DNA of 64,000 bases. It comes from Anthonomus grandis grandis. Lineage: Eukaryota; Arthropoda; Insecta; Coleoptera; Curculionidae. Below, one piece after another: positions 12,867 to 24,619 of the stretch. The translations under genes and the position numbers were made by a program. The number at the start of each line of letters is the position of its first letter. Position 1 is the first letter of the stretch. Location of the stretch: positions 4,621,644-4,685,643 of the forward strand of contig NC_065548.1 of NCBI RefSeq assembly GCF_022605725.1, given 5' to 3'. A model generated the notes under the pieces. It saw only the letters and a list, made by a program, of their open reading frames with translations, ran no database searches and was not told the origin of the DNA.

Positions 12867-13682
12867 TTAACTGCCTAGAATTGAATTAAAATTAAGAGAC
12901 TTTTCTTTTATATATTAACTGTCTAGAATTGAAATAAAATTAAGGCACTTTTCCAGGCAGTTGAATAAAATTAAAAAATTAATTAACTTAGGCCTTGTTA
13001 TTTTTTTAAGCGTTTTTCAGGAAAAAAATTAAAAAGCCTTAAGAAATAGTTTGTTGTCATATTTTAAATTCAACTGCCTAGAAGAAATATTGTATTTCTT
13101 TTATATTTTAACTGTCTAGAATTTAAATAAAATTAAGGCACTCTTGTAGGTAGTTAAACAAAATTGAAAATTTAATTAAATTGGGCGTTGTAATTTTTTA
13201 AACGTGTTTCTGGCAAAAAAATAAGGCTGCCTTAAGAAATTATATTTTATTCCTAATTATAAATTCAACTGCCTGGAAAAAAATTACTTTATTTCTTTTG
13301 TATATTAACTGTCTAGAATTGAAATAAAATTAAGAAACTTCCAGGCGGTTGAATTAAATTAAAAAATTAATTAACTTATGCCTTGTTATTTTTTAAATGT
13401 TTTTCAGGAAAAAAAATGAAAAAGCCTTAAGAATTAATTTTTTTCTCATATTATAAATTCAACTGCCTAGAAGAAATATTTTATTTCTTTTATATAATAA
13501 CTGTCTAGAATTTAAACAAAATTAAGGCACTCTTGTAGGTAGTTATACAAAATTGAAAATTTAATTAACTTGGGCATTGTCATTTTTTAAACGTATTTTA
13601 GGCAAAAAAAGAAGCGTTAGGAGATTATATGTTATTCTTAATCATAAAATCAACTGCCTGGAAAAAAAATATTTTTTTTATA
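12867..13682. repeat. Satellite A, continuation left of the inserted transposon
   Basis: These are about four further monomers of the ~190-bp hairpin satellite. They have AACTGTCTAGAATT and CTTTTCCAGGCAGTTGAA pairs and the GCCTTAAGAAAT block. They are more diverged from each other than the 7-10 kb monomers. Confidence 0.8.
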
Positions 13683-16288
13683 TACAGGGTGTTTGGCGGA
13701 GAGTTAGCCAAACTTGGTGAGCATATAGATAGGCTCAGATAGAAGAGATAAACTTATGTTCTAAAAGTCTCGGATTTTTTTATATCATTGATTTTCTGTT
13801 ATTTTCATAATTTTCAAAAAATTATGCCTTTTGACATCTTTAAATTTTTTCAGCATATTTTTCACGTTTTTTTTTACATTTGTATTTAGTCTGTAATGTA
13901 TCCTGAATCTAAAAAAATCAATATCAAGTACAAATAATACCGAAATAATTCGTTTTGAGCTCAAAAAGTTAATACAAGTAGCAAAAAAAGTTATGAAAGG
14001 TAACTTTAACTTGACGCAAAAAAAAACTAAAATCTATCAAGATGTTTAGGTAGTTTTAAAAATATCTTCAGTTAATACTCTTTTCAATGATATACAATGT
14101 GTAACACAAAGCCGACTAACTTGCCACAATTCATAACTTTGAAGGACAATAAAGTAAAAAAAAATATTTTTTAAATTTTATGTATTTATTTCAAAATTAC
14201 AAATTTTAATAAAACTGCGCTCCCCTGGCTCTAATACATGCCCTACGTCGCCGTCGCATTTCCACTGTCGTAAGACGAAGCCGCATCTCTTTTCTGATAG
14301 TTTGAAAAGCGGCATCGATTCTTTGAATTGTCAAATGAGGAGATCGTGGAACATGCTATGGGATTGTTGTTGTGATAACAATAATATGGGCTACATATTG
14401 TTGTTGTCATTTGACATTTGTCATTTGTCGTGGTGTAACTTTTTAGCTTTCTTACGTACCCAAGTCGTTAATTTAGTATTGTTTCGTTTCTGTAGTTGTT
14501 ATTGTTATTGGTAATACTGTTGTTATTGTTGCTGTTAATTGAGTTTTTATATTGTTTTTGTGACTTTCCTTATTTTCGTATCATTATCGTCACAATGGCT
14601 GCATACACTACCGAAGAATAGTACGCGAGAAGCATAAAGAATTTATGAGGAGCAATACCCCAATAGGCGTGTGCCCCACCACAACACTTTTGCTAACACT
14701 TTTCGTCAATTAAGGGAAATAGGCCATCTAAATTTTCAAGAACCGAGGATCAAAATCGGATCGGAGGCAGTTAGTCTAGGCGAATTATATTTTTTAGGGA
14801 AAAAATTGTTATCCGGAAACTAACGACGGGTAAAGGTTTGGGGAGGTATCAGGAACGAGGAAAAAATTCATGCAGGAGCAGGTTAAGGGAAGTAAAGTTT
14901 TGGGGGGGTGAAAAGGGGTGAAAAACTTTTCGATTTGCGGCGAAAGTTGACGTCAAAAAAAAAAAATGTATAATGGAAAAGTTGTAGATAATAAAAAAAT
15001 CTATAACTTTTATAGAGGCCACTTTGTGACATAACCTCGAAATTTCCAAGAAAATCGCGAAAAATTGCTGTTTTTTAATTTTTTTGTTTTTTATTTTTCA
15101 TTTTCGGACAAACACACTGATTTTGATCAAACTTGGCAAAAAGATACTTTCATGTGTCCTTAAAAACCACAAATTTTTTCAGACCGAAATATTGAAAATT
15201 TTCCGAGATATTAAGTTTAAAAAAAAAAAATTACGTTTTTTTTCAATTAAAATTTGTCCTTCAAAAAATTGTCGTAGGAGGTTCATCCAGGTCTCATTTT
15301 GTTTGTTTTTTTATCTACTTTCAGATAAAATAAAAAAAAAATACACTTGCCATTTAAAAATACAAAAAACTAAAAATTTCGGAAAATTTTCAATATTTCG
15401 GTCTGAAACAATTTGTGGTTTTTAAGGACACATGAAAGTATCTTTTTGCCAATCGTCTTTCAAAATGACGGGTGTTCTGCACACTATCGAGTCGCCGTTA
15501 GAGAATTTCTGAACAATACTTTTCCCAATTCGTGGATCGGAAGAGCAGGTCCCATCGCATGGCCTCCACGGTCCCCCTGATTTAACCCCTCTCGATTTTT
15601 ACGTAAGGGGACGTGCGAAAGAACCCGTGTACGAGGTGGATATTGACAATCTAGACCGCTTAATTCAAAGAATCAATGCGGCTTTTCTAACCGTCAGAGA
15701 AGAGATGCCACTTCGCTTTACGACAGTAGAAATGTATAAGAGCCAGAGGAGCGCAGTTTCAACAAAATTTGTAATTTTGAAATAAATACATAAAATTAAA
15801 AAAAATATTTTTTTTTACTTTATTTTCCTTTAAAGTCATGAATTGTGGCAAGTTAGTCGGCTTTGTGTTACACATCGTATATCATTGAAAAGAGTATTAA
15901 CTGGAGATGTTTTTAAAACTACCTGAACAACTTGATAGATTTTAGTTTTTTTTTTGCGTCAAGTTAAAGTTACCTTTCATAACTTTTTTTGCTACTTGTA
16001 TTAACTTTTTGAGCTCAAAACGAATTATTTCGGTATTATTTGATTTTTTTAGATTCAGGATACATTACAGACTAAATACAAAAAATGTAAAAAAAACGTG
16101 AAAAATATGCTGAAAAAATTTAAAGATGTCAAAAGGCATAATTTTTTGAAAATCCTGAAAATAATACAAAATCAATGATATAAAAAAACCCGCGACTTTT
16201 AGAATACAAGTTTATTAAGAATATATCTTCTATCTGAGCCTATCTATATGCCCACCAAGTTTGGCTAACCCTCCGCCAAACACCCTAT
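13683..16288. mobile_element. DNA transposon with ~600-bp terminal inverted repeats
   Basis: The left arm (about 13683-14300, starting ACAGGGTGTTTGGCGGA) is the reverse complement of the right arm (about 15690-16288, ending TCCGCCAAACACCCTAT). The match covers the GGCTCTAATACATGCCCTAC-like and AAGCCGACTAACTTGCC-like parts. The element sits inside satellite A at a TATA-type site. The interior carries transposase remnants at 14615-14760 and 15465-15780 and a second, internal inverted repeat (15133-15210 against 15375-15455). Mobility probably relies on an IS630/Tc1/mariner-type transposase. This copy has no intact one. Confidence 0.85.
14615..15780 (+). pseudogene. Broken transposase inside the long-TIR element
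   Basis: An N-terminal piece near 14640-14760 reads EEQYPNRRVPHHNT-like, with FRQLREIGHL. A C-terminal piece from 15466 reads FQNDG, then HYRVAVREFLNNTFPNSWIG, then WPPRSP, then LTPLDFYVRG. These match the ends of an insect IS630/Tc1/mariner-superfamily transposase with an NDGA-like second aspartate block and an LTPLDF third block. The central domain has been replaced by the ~330-bp internal inverted repeat and neighbouring low-complexity sequence. There is at least one frameshift in the WPPRSP region. Confidence 0.7.
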
Positions 16289-16575
16289 ATATTAACTGCC
16301 TAGAATTGAAATAAAATTAAGACATTTTATCAGGCAGTTGAATTAAATTAAAAAATTAATTAACTTAGGCCTTGTTATTTTTCAAATGTTTTTCAGGAAA
16401 AAAAAATTAAAAGGCCTTAAGGAATATTTTTTTCTCATATTATAAATTCTACTGCCCAAAGGTCTTGCCTAGAAGAAATATTTTATTTTTTTTATATTTT
16501 AACTGCCTGGAATTTATACAAAATTAAGGCACTCTTGTAGGCAGTTAAACAAAATTGAAAATTTAATTATTTTGG
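16289..16575. repeat. Satellite A, continuation right of the inserted transposon
   Basis: The satellite resumes with TAACTGCCTAGAATTGAAAT directly at the transposon junction and continues for about one and a half monomers. It stops where a LINE remnant begins. The continuity shows that the transposon landed in an existing array. Confidence 0.8.
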
Positions 16576-16995
16576 GCTAGGTATCATCTAATTGGTATCA
16601 TCATAATTTGATACTTTAGGTTTAATAATCGGTACAACTTTTGCATTTTTGAGTACAGTAGCAAACACTTCAGCAAGTAGCAGTCGCTACTCTAATTTTT
16701 TAGATCTGAAATTTTGTCTCTAACCTTATTAAAAGGTGAAAATCACAGTTGTATGTGAATTTTATAGGTACTTACCAAAAGACTCTTCAGGAGCCACGAC
16801 ATCTTTGATAATTTCCTTAGTAATGTTAATAAAAAACCTATTGAATGTCTACCTATTGAGCCTGTCGTTATTAATATTGTTGAAAGAAGAAGAGGTATTT
16901 TTTACAGTATTCAATATTGTGACTAAGCTTACTGACATAAGCTCTATTCTTAGCACTATAAAGGTCTTGCCTATAATATACACCTTTTATAGCTA
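16576..16995 (-). pseudogene. Second LINE remnant, paralogous to 11930-12260
   Basis: The order of blocks (AATCGGTACAACTTTTGCAT, GAGTACAGTAGC, CAGCAAGTAGCAG, CCTATTGAGCCTGTCGTT, AGCTCTATTCTTAGCAC) matches the 11930-12260 LINE fragment on the same strand, with many substitutions. Minus-strand translation gives the AKVVPI-type block just upstream of the reverse-transcriptase core. No intact reading frame is present. Confidence 0.6.
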
Positions 16996-19335
16996 TTCAC
17001 CAGATGTTTAAGGATCAAATTATGATATTGCTTACTACTTGCTAGATTTTAAGATAATACAGTGTCAATTTAATATATATAAGTTAAGGTCAATCAGTTA
17101 TTGCAAAAAAAAACGTAATTTTCAAATTTCTTCAGGTAAGAATAACACTTTTTAATTAGAATGTATTGGATCTAATTACTTACGCATTGCCCCGTTAATA
17201 CCACAGTCTAATGTCATGTTAGCTCTTAGCTGATTAAATGAGTGCACAAGGGTCCTAATTATGATATCATTGAGCAATTATTTAATGTGGATTATTACTT
17301 AATTTTTGTGATTCTTTTACTAGATATCCAATGGACTCTGATAACTTTGACCCAAAAATTGACACATTTGGCAATTTTCAATGTCTGGTTATTTTTTATG
17401 CAATTTGTCATGATGAGTCCAGTAGGACCATCCAAAAGGTCGTACCTCTTATATACCTCGAGATATTGAAAATTTGGAGACGAATTCAAAAAATCTTCAA
17501 AAATTAAAGTTTTCTTCCAAGATTCTACTTGGATCCTACATATTTTATTTCGTATCAAGAACTTTAATTATTATTCAAATAACTCTAAAATGTTCTGTAA
17601 TAAATAATGAAATATTCACACTTCAGGTATATAAAAGGGGCCTGGCCCTTATATTGCCAAAAAAAAAATCCTACTTTAATAAAAGCCTCATTTTCACCTT
17701 ACTTACCATTTTCCACATCACCCACAAGAGAAAAAAAAACACCCCCACTCACACGACCAAGAGCAAAAAAAGGAAAACAACAAAAATATTCGAAATCAAT
17801 ATACTAAAAGAAATACGTGTGTGTTGTGTGTGTGTCTGTGTTGTCGTCACGACGACTCGCTGTAACTAAAGCCCAAACCCGTTTTCCATGCCCGATTTTC
17901 CGTGTATCTGGAAAACGGCAGGCCCGATATTGATTTTCCTCGTTTCGTTTCCTACGGCGGACACTTTGGATTTTCCAGGCACGCGCATACGCGTCTACCA
18001 TCAGGTTTCCCGGGGTTTTCTTTTACTTCTAGTTTTTCATACTCCCTCCCTGATGAACGTTTCATCTCCATCTGAAACATGTCTATTTTCTCTGAAAATA
18101 TTTGAACAATTTATGTATGGCACAATACCTTTCAAAATATAATTCGCTTTCTGACTGTTAACAGGAGTTCTTAATAGAAAACTCTATCATAGACTCTTTG
18201 AAAGTTTGAATTATACTCATTATTAGCTTCATACGAAAGGGTTTATTGTTCGGATTTATTGGGATTTATTCATAAGTGAAGAAAATTGAAGCTTGAACTA
18301 CCTGGAAGGAATTCATCTTTTTCTGGTAGTAAATCTTTTAAAATCATAGGTTTAATTTAATTCAAATATTAAGGCTTCAAATGCCTATAAGAAATTCCCC
18401 ATTTTTGAAGTAGTCAATCTTAGATTTTAAAATTTAACTCCTTTATTCTTTCTTTTCTCTAATTTACTTCTAGATTAGTTTTTCTATTTCAATGTGCTTT
18501 AAATGCATATTTTAAAATAATTTTTGGTTCATTGTACCTGCTTTTAGTTTTGTTTAAGAATTTTTAACAATGACTCTAATGTTTGATGCGTCAATTGATT
18601 TCTTTATAATTTTTACATCACTTAATAATAGTAAGTAATTATAACATTTTAAAATTAAATTTTACTGGACTATGACGCACCCCAAATACAGTATACGTAC
18701 CGAACGATTTGACAAATAGAATAGTAGAAGCAAGATCTTGGTTTGATTTTTCTTTTTCTATATCTAGAATAATGGAGTTGACAGGAGGGGAGATAATAGA
18801 GGATACGTCCCAGATATCAGATAAATTATGCTTGTATAGAAATTATTGAAAAAAAATTAACGTAACTACTACCTCAAAATTCCATGGTATCTTATCTGAA
18901 ACTTGGATATTCCTCAAGAATATATTCTATAAACATAAATAAACCATCGCTTATACAATTCAGGCAGACACTCTAATTATCCATAAACACAACGAGGTTT
19001 CATCCATGAAACATGATTATATGCGGTCTACTGGCTCGTTTATTTTCTGTTTCAAGGTTTTCCCAGGCAGGCTTAGGCGGAAAACAAACGTCTTCCTTTC
19101 CTTGGCACAAATTTCCATTTATGGAAAATTCGCCCTGAACAATGAGCGTAAGAGGGATGATAACGAGGGCACCGGAAATTCTTTTGGTATTACAAATGTC
19201 GTCGTGGAAGATTTATGGATGTTGGAACTCTTCTGTTGGTTTGTTGTTTATGAATTGGGGCCTTTGCAGATTATTAATTTGGGTTCTATTGAAAAGTGCT
19301 GCCACAAGTATTCAGTTAAATTGTATACAAATTTT
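16996..19335. other. Unassigned region; no gene recognised
   Basis: No motif-bearing reading frame was recognised. 17814-17850 is a GT-rich simple repeat. 17870-18010 is a short CpG-richer patch (GGCACGCGCATACGCGTC) with open frames on both strands, none recognisable. A 133-codon frame at 19006-19407 lacks any known motif and overlaps repeat sequence at its end. Isolated GCCTGGAA-like motifs occur at about 18300 and 18380. Confidence 0.4.
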
Positions 19336-19860
19336 CAAAATTGTATTTTTGATTTTTCTGGAAAGTCAAAGAACATCATATACAATATTTTCAAATTTTT
19401 ATTGTAGCTGGTTTTTGAGTTATTGGTGTTTTTTGAAAATTACGGTAGAAAAAACGCACTCTCTTAAAAAAAAACATTTTTGCTCGACAAACTGGATATT
19501 TTTCAAAAAATGCTAGGATAGTAGTGCAATTAAATTGCAATGAGCAAATTGTGTATCAATTATCACTGGTTCTTGAGTTATCAGCGTTATTAGAGCAAAA
19601 ATTCACTGTGTTCAAAAAAATATATTTTTTAATTAAGCCAACCCATTGACATGGTACTTTTTTATCTAATTTTTTCTGACTAATTCAATAGTAAAGTCGA
19701 TTTTGTGATTCCATAAATGGTTTCCCAAAAATCGCAAAAACTTTCGTAAAAAGGCACTTCGACATGGCACTCTTCTTCGACTAATTTTTCCTTACTAATT
19801 CAATAATAAAACCCAGTTTTTTTGTATTATCAATGGTTTGCTCTGAATTAAGGAACTCAA
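19336..19860. repeat. Diverged relatives of the 27-31 kb satellite and of the 31.2 kb repeat
   Basis: 19340-19620 contains GTTTTTGAGTTAT and long A-run blocks resembling the ATAACTCAAAAACGAAG satellite at 27190-31130. 19640-19860 has two ~120-bp repeats with CATTGACATGGTAC and TTTTTC..ACTAATTCAATA. These match the two repeats at 31200-31440. The same pair of families in the same order suggests a single larger ancestral repeat unit. Confidence 0.5.
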
Positions 19861-19984
19861 CTCTGATTAAATCTCAACTCAACTCTGATTAAATAACTTG
19901 TTATTCTTTATCATCAGAAGTTTACAGGGTTATTCGTAAATAAATTTCCCTTTGTAATGGTAAAATATGTGAAAATTATTATAT

Positions 19985-20320
19985 TACCATAGGAATCTCT
20001 AGAAAAAAGGAGCTTAAGAAGAATCGCATATCAAAGATTCTATATCCAGTTTCACGAAAGTTTTTTATATTGAAAGACTTACTCATGTAAGGTCTACGAT
20101 TAGTGGAGCAACAATTTTAAAATTACTATGAAACTCTTTAGAAAACATAGTACCATGTGAATACCTTTTTTCTAATTCTCCATTTGAATCTCTAGAAAAA
20201 AAGAGATCATCAAATCATTTCAAGGGCTCTATATCGATTTTTCATTTTTTTACCGACTTATGACCTTAAGTCTTCGATTAGTTGAACAACAGTTTTTAAA
20301 TAATTGGATGATATGATTTT
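19985..20320. repeat. Two ~200-bp tandem diverged copies
   Basis: GAATCTCTAGAAAAAAGGAG, TCTATATCCAGTTTCA, and GTCTACGATTAGTGGAGCAACA at 19990-20120 recur in similar form at 20190-20300. No coding potential is visible. Confidence 0.5.
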
Positions 20321-20599
20321 TTGACTCAAAAATTTCTCTAGTTATAATTGCACAAACCCCTAGATTGTTTGATCATACACTTTAAATTAAGTTTCTTGTA
20401 TGATGACCTACTAGTTATTTTTTCAGAAACCCCTAGTTTCTTTCAGGATGAGCTTTTATACGTCAAGTATTAAGATAACTTATTAGTACAGAGGCCGGTA
20501 GGGAGGTATCGTAATTTAAAAAAAAAAACTCTAATGCAATGAATTTAAAATTTATTAAGCCATTGCCATTTACATATATTAAAATAAAACATTCTGCGT

Positions 20600-20992
20600 C
20601 AAAATATTACATCATATAGGTGGCGTCCATTTTTCTAGAGGCAGTCTAGGTATAGTAGGTGGAATTGTTTGAATTCCTCGTAGTATGACCTTGGAAAGGA
20701 TTGAGCAGGAACTTGAGCTTGTAGTAGGTAGCCTTATAAAGTCACAAGGCGAAAGATCCGGTGAACGAGGAGGCCACTCCATATCTTTATGCAAAGATAT
20801 CAGACGTCCAGGACAATGGTTGCTGGAACTAAGCTCTGTTGGGGTTAATGCGTCGTCTACACAGGTCTGGCAAGAAAAAATACGCGCATCATGTACAGAA
20901 AGCGATTTATAAGCGACACATTTATTAAATGCATGAGATTTTGGTTCAGAGAGGATGCACGAGGTATTGTTATTAATAAAACAACCATACAA
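20600..20992 (-). pseudogene. Degenerate transposase C-terminus, minus strand
   Basis: The minus strand shows WPPRSPDLSPCDFI, the signature of the third catalytic block of the transposase family seen elsewhere in the window. It is followed by a short leucine/proline-rich tail ending near 20630 (PRLPLEKWTPP). The tail resembles a frameshifted C-terminus. The N-terminal half is unrelated or scrambled. Transcription and function are unlikely. Confidence 0.55.
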
Positions 20993-21360
20993 TAAAACCC
21001 ATGGAGTGCCACCTCACTATGTTCCTCCTGTAAGGCAATTTTTATATGAAGCGTTTTCAGATCAGTGGATTGGGAGAAGAGGTCCAATGATGAATGACCG
21101 GCGAGATCACCGGATCTAACACCCCTTGACTTTTTTTCTCTGAAGTCACTTAAAAACTGTTATGATTAAAACGGTACCAGCTTCACTCGATGATCTTCGG
21201 CAAAGAATTATTACAGGATGTGCATCCAAAAGAAGTGATTCAAAATGTGACAGTTGTGGTGCATCGAACCCAAAGGGTGACTCACCCTATAACCAAAATA
21301 TGGTGTTTATGGTTCCCCCTACCTGTATAACATTTGTAGCAAATTTTTAACGTTTTTAGT
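20985..21360 (+). pseudogene. Transposase C-terminal fragment, copy 1 of 3
   Basis: The frame reads PPHYVPPVRQFLYEAFSDQW, then IGRRG, then after a frameshift the DFFS/SLKSL region. It ends with a tail VPASLDDLRQRIITGCAS. This is the second and third catalytic region of an insect IS630/Tc1/mariner-type transposase. It ends at a GGGTGACTCACCCTATAA stretch that also occurs at the equivalent place in copy 3 and could be part of an element terminus. Confidence 0.6.
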
Positions 21361-21594
21361 TTTTTTGTCAAATTGTTAGCCTGTTTGATCGACTTTCTTG
21401 TCTAGTAAGTTTTTTTTGCTTTACTTTTGCAACCAATATTTCCCTAAGCATCTTCAGAGCTGCTCTCATTAGAAAAGATTTGAACAAATGATGCAACACA
21501 CTTTTTCTAAGCAAAATACTAAGAATTTAGCAAACACGATGTAACGTGGTCAAAATATCAAAGGAGACCTTTAGACACAGTAAATGATAATGAA

Positions 21595-21815
21595 ATGTGG
21601 TAACGTAAGGCAATTTTTACATGAAGCGTTTCCAGATCAATGGATTGGAAAAAGAGGTCCACGAAATGGCCGGCGAGATCATCGGATCTAACACCCCTTG
21701 ATTTTTTTTTCTCTGAAGTCACTTAAAAAACCGTTGTGATTAAAACGCAACCAGCCTTACTCGTTGATCTTCGGTAACGCATTATTACAGGATGTGCATC
21801 TATTTAGTACACGAG
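21595..21815 (+). pseudogene. Transposase C-terminal fragment, copy 2 of 3
   Basis: VRQFLHEAFPDQWIGKRG is readable from about 21605, followed by the same degenerate NGRRDHRI segment and stop found in copy 3. It is truncated on both sides. Confidence 0.6.
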
Positions 21816-22361
21816 TGTTTAGGCGCGTACTAAAAATTAATACACAAATTTGAGCATTTCTGAATAGAGTGGTTTAAATATCATTTGTGTCGGTGTAAAC
21901 ACCTGTGGGTTTTATTCTGGGACTAAATTTGAATGACGCGCCACTTGTTTGACATTTGTTGCATGGCAATTGCCAGTTTTTGACATTCGACAATCATTCA
22001 CTTTGGAGAAAGGTTCCTCACAAATTATTTTTGTTCGTTGTTTTTTTTTTTCGTAAAATTTTGCCTTTTTTAGCTGCCATACTGCCGTTAGCACAAACGT
22101 ATAACATAACATAGTAAATTATAATGAAAGGAGACCTTTAAAGGAAGCTAATAGTGTCGATAAGCAGAAAAGGGGAGTTAACTGGAACGAGTCAATTATT
22201 AGCATCGGTCATAAAAATCAATGAACTTATGGATTCCAATAGATAATGTCATGTGGATATTTATAAAAACCTCCTAAAAAAACTGGAAGAAGGACATATA
22301 TATATGTCACATGACCAGATTAAAATGAAACTGAAAAAACTTAGAACAGCTGCTTATATGA

Positions 22362-22760
22362 ATGGCAAAATCAAATTCTGTAAGTGGTCAGATCCGATGT
22401 GACATTCCATTCCTTGAAAAACTAGATCTGCTTTATGGAACTCGACCTATGGCAGAGTGTAAGTTAAGTGGTTTTGATAATATTATCATGATGATTCCGT
22501 TTGGCCAACAAAATGGAGCGCCACCGCACTATAATCTTCCTGTAAGGCAATTTTTACATGAAACGTTTCCAGATCAGTGGATTGGAAAAGAGGTCCACGA
22601 AATGGCCGGCGAGATCACCGGATCTAACATCCCTCGACTTTTTTCTTCTCTGAAGTCACTTAAAAAACCGTTGTGATTAAAACGCAACCAGGTTCACTCG
22701 ATGATCTTCGGCCACGGATTATTACAGAATGTGCATGCATTTTGAGCATCTAATGAAATA
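22362..22760 (+). pseudogene. Transposase C-terminal fragment, copy 3 of 3
   Basis: QQNGAPPHYNLPVRQFLHET is the second catalytic aspartate block, although the usual D of QDGA is N here. It is followed by FPDQWIGK and a frameshifted third block. The preceding 50 residues contain a LYGTRPMAECKLSGF stretch that may be a degenerate part of the same transposase. The downstream tail matches copy 1. Both copies 1 and 3 are followed by the same ~300-bp sequence (21255-21570 and 22915-23250), so the whole block was duplicated. Confidence 0.6.
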
Positions 22761-23249
22761 AAATCGCACTTCATAAAAACAGAGTTTACCTTTGACTTTT
22801 CCCGTATAAAATTTAGGAAAAATTCATGTGCAGGCGAATACTACTCCAAATAACCTTTTAATTTAAAACTAAACACAAAAGAGGTGGTGCCATTTAAAAT
22901 TTTGGAGTTGAGGTACATCGGGCCCAATGGCTGAGTCACCCTATAAGCAAAATATGGTGGTTGTAGTTCCTCCTACCTGTATAACATTTGTAGCAAATTG
23001 CGCTTTTCTAACTTTTTAGTTTCAGATATATTTGTATTGATTTTTTTCAAATTGACACCGTTTTTAATCTAGTAATTTTACTTTGCCTTACTTTTCCAGA
23101 TTTCTTTTGCTACCAATATTTTCCTGGGCATCTTCAGAGCTGCCCTCATTAGAAGACATTTGAATAAATGATGCTATCCCCTTTTTCTAAGCAAAATACT
23201 AATACTTTAGAGGACACGATGTAACGTGGTCAAAATATCAAACGTAAAT

Positions 23250-23404
23250 GTCGATGCATATTAAGTGAGTTGAATAACAGTACAAGTCCGGACTTGCCGC
23301 CTGATGATGGCTCTCGAGTAAGCAAAACATGTATTAAACGTATGAGACTTTATCTCCTAGAGGATGGATGAGGTATTCTTCTAAATAAAACAACTACTCG
23401 ACAA
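23250..23404. other. Possible retroelement 3' end fragment
   Basis: CCTGATGATGGCTCTCGAGTAAGCAAAAC at 23300-23329 resembles a motif common at the 3' ends of Penelope-like and some other non-LTR elements. A diverged companion lies at 20890-20975 in inverted transposase context. Identification is weak. Confidence 0.25.
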
Positions 23405-23650
23405 CTTTTGATATGTGAAACAAGAATTTATTGCTCGCACAGATCATCTTTCACGCACACTATAACACAAACACCCATCACTCACTCAAGTATAATTAAA
23501 TAACTTAAATAATAAAAAAAAATATACCTAATTATTACAGCACATTAATACTAAATTTTAACGTATAGTCAAATAAAAATAAATATTCCCTTAATATAAG
23601 ATCCGCACAAAATATCAAAATATATATTAATATGTCAAGAAGAACACAAT
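23405..23650 (-). other. 3' UTR with poly(A) signal of the host gene
   Basis: On the minus strand an AATAAA hexamer lies at 23427-23432, about 220 bp downstream of the stop codon. This is a normal distance for an insect 3' UTR. The sequence between is AT-rich and unlike the surrounding transposon remnants. The actual cleavage site is not known. Confidence 0.6.
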
Positions 23651-24308
23651 TTACATCGAAGTAGGTGACCAAAAATTCATTTCTCTCAACTCTGAAGGTT
23701 TCGCTTTGAACACTTGGGTTTTCTGTTTGGAGATAGCGGCGGCCTCATCCACACTTACGGCCGACGAGGCTCTCTCCAACTCCTCCTTCTTCTCCTCCCC
23801 GATAAAACCCATCGACTGTGAAATCTCCCTTTTGGCCAACAGACTCGACAATATCCAACCCTTGGACTTATCCGCCTCCAAATACGGACCCGTAAAGTAC
23901 TGATTCATCCTCCTTTTGCTCTTGGGAGAGCTAAGGGGAGAAGCGGGCAACGATCTACTACCGCGTCTCCTGTACGGATCGAATTTGGCCAACAGCTGTT
24001 CGCACTCCTCTTCCGGTTTCGGGGTTTCCGGTACCCGTTTACCGGCTACGATCTGATTCGCTACCTTCAAGATGGTGCTGCCCACCTGCGACGTTTCGGA
24101 TTTGAAGCCGTCATCGGTGCCTTTGGGGCGTGGTTTCGGAGAGATGTTGCCGAAGTCTGCTTTGATGGCCGGCTCGTTGGATGCCTTCACGCATTTCGTT
24201 TCCGTCATGTTGGCGTTGGTGGTGGTTTTTGCTACCGGGTGACGGTAGTACAACATGAAACTGTCATCAAGCTCTGTGGGTGAGAAGGCGCTCTGGTCGA
24301 GGTCGTAT
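23651..24308 (-). CDS. 3'-terminal coding exon of an unidentified host gene
   Basis: This is a clean 218-codon frame running into a stop at 23651-23653. Its GC content and codon use are much higher than in its surroundings. On the minus strand the exon starts after a good acceptor (CTTCTTTTCCAG, ending at 24309) and continues in frame through YDLDQSAFSPTELDD before the first internal methionine, so that methionine is not the start. The protein is rich in S, P, K and E. It has an RRRGSRSLPASPLSSPKSKR segment (a likely phosphorylation-rich basic patch) followed by the more ordered-looking NQYFTGPYL and GWILSSLLAKREI. No signal peptide or membrane segment is seen. I do not recognise the family. 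The first nucleotide completes a codon begun in the upstream exon (phase 2), matching the exon at 51203-51262. Confidence 0.85.
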
Positions 24309-24619
24309 CTGGAAAAGAAGTGGGCATTTTAGTTCGGCTTGATTTATTTATTTAGCAAACATTGAAACATTAGTTAGGCAATGATAAGACAACTTGTGCT
24401 TAACAGATCAAGAAATAATTACGCAACAGATAAAGTTTACTAGCTGAAGTTAAGAGCAGAACAGTCTATAATAATTGAAATGACTTACAAACAGCCGAAA
24501 TCGCAAGCTCACAACTGCAGAATATACTACAGGCAAAAAAAAATTAATATGGGGAGTTTATACAGAAAGAGGTATTTGATGGTTATAAGCTCATAATCAT
24601 TAAATTAATTTTGTTTTTG

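Noticed and set aside
15084..15425. 113-codon frame inside the long-TIR element
   Set aside because: It covers the internal palindrome and poly-A/T runs, and its composition is lysine/phenylalanine-rich low complexity.
17804..18142. Overlapping frames on both strands in a CpG-rich patch
   Set aside because: Open frames on both strands result from low stop frequency in GC-richer DNA. No motif, start context or splice evidence was found.
19006..19407. 133-codon plus-strand frame
   Set aside because: It runs into repeat sequence, has no recognisable domain, and a second overlapping frame of similar length exists.
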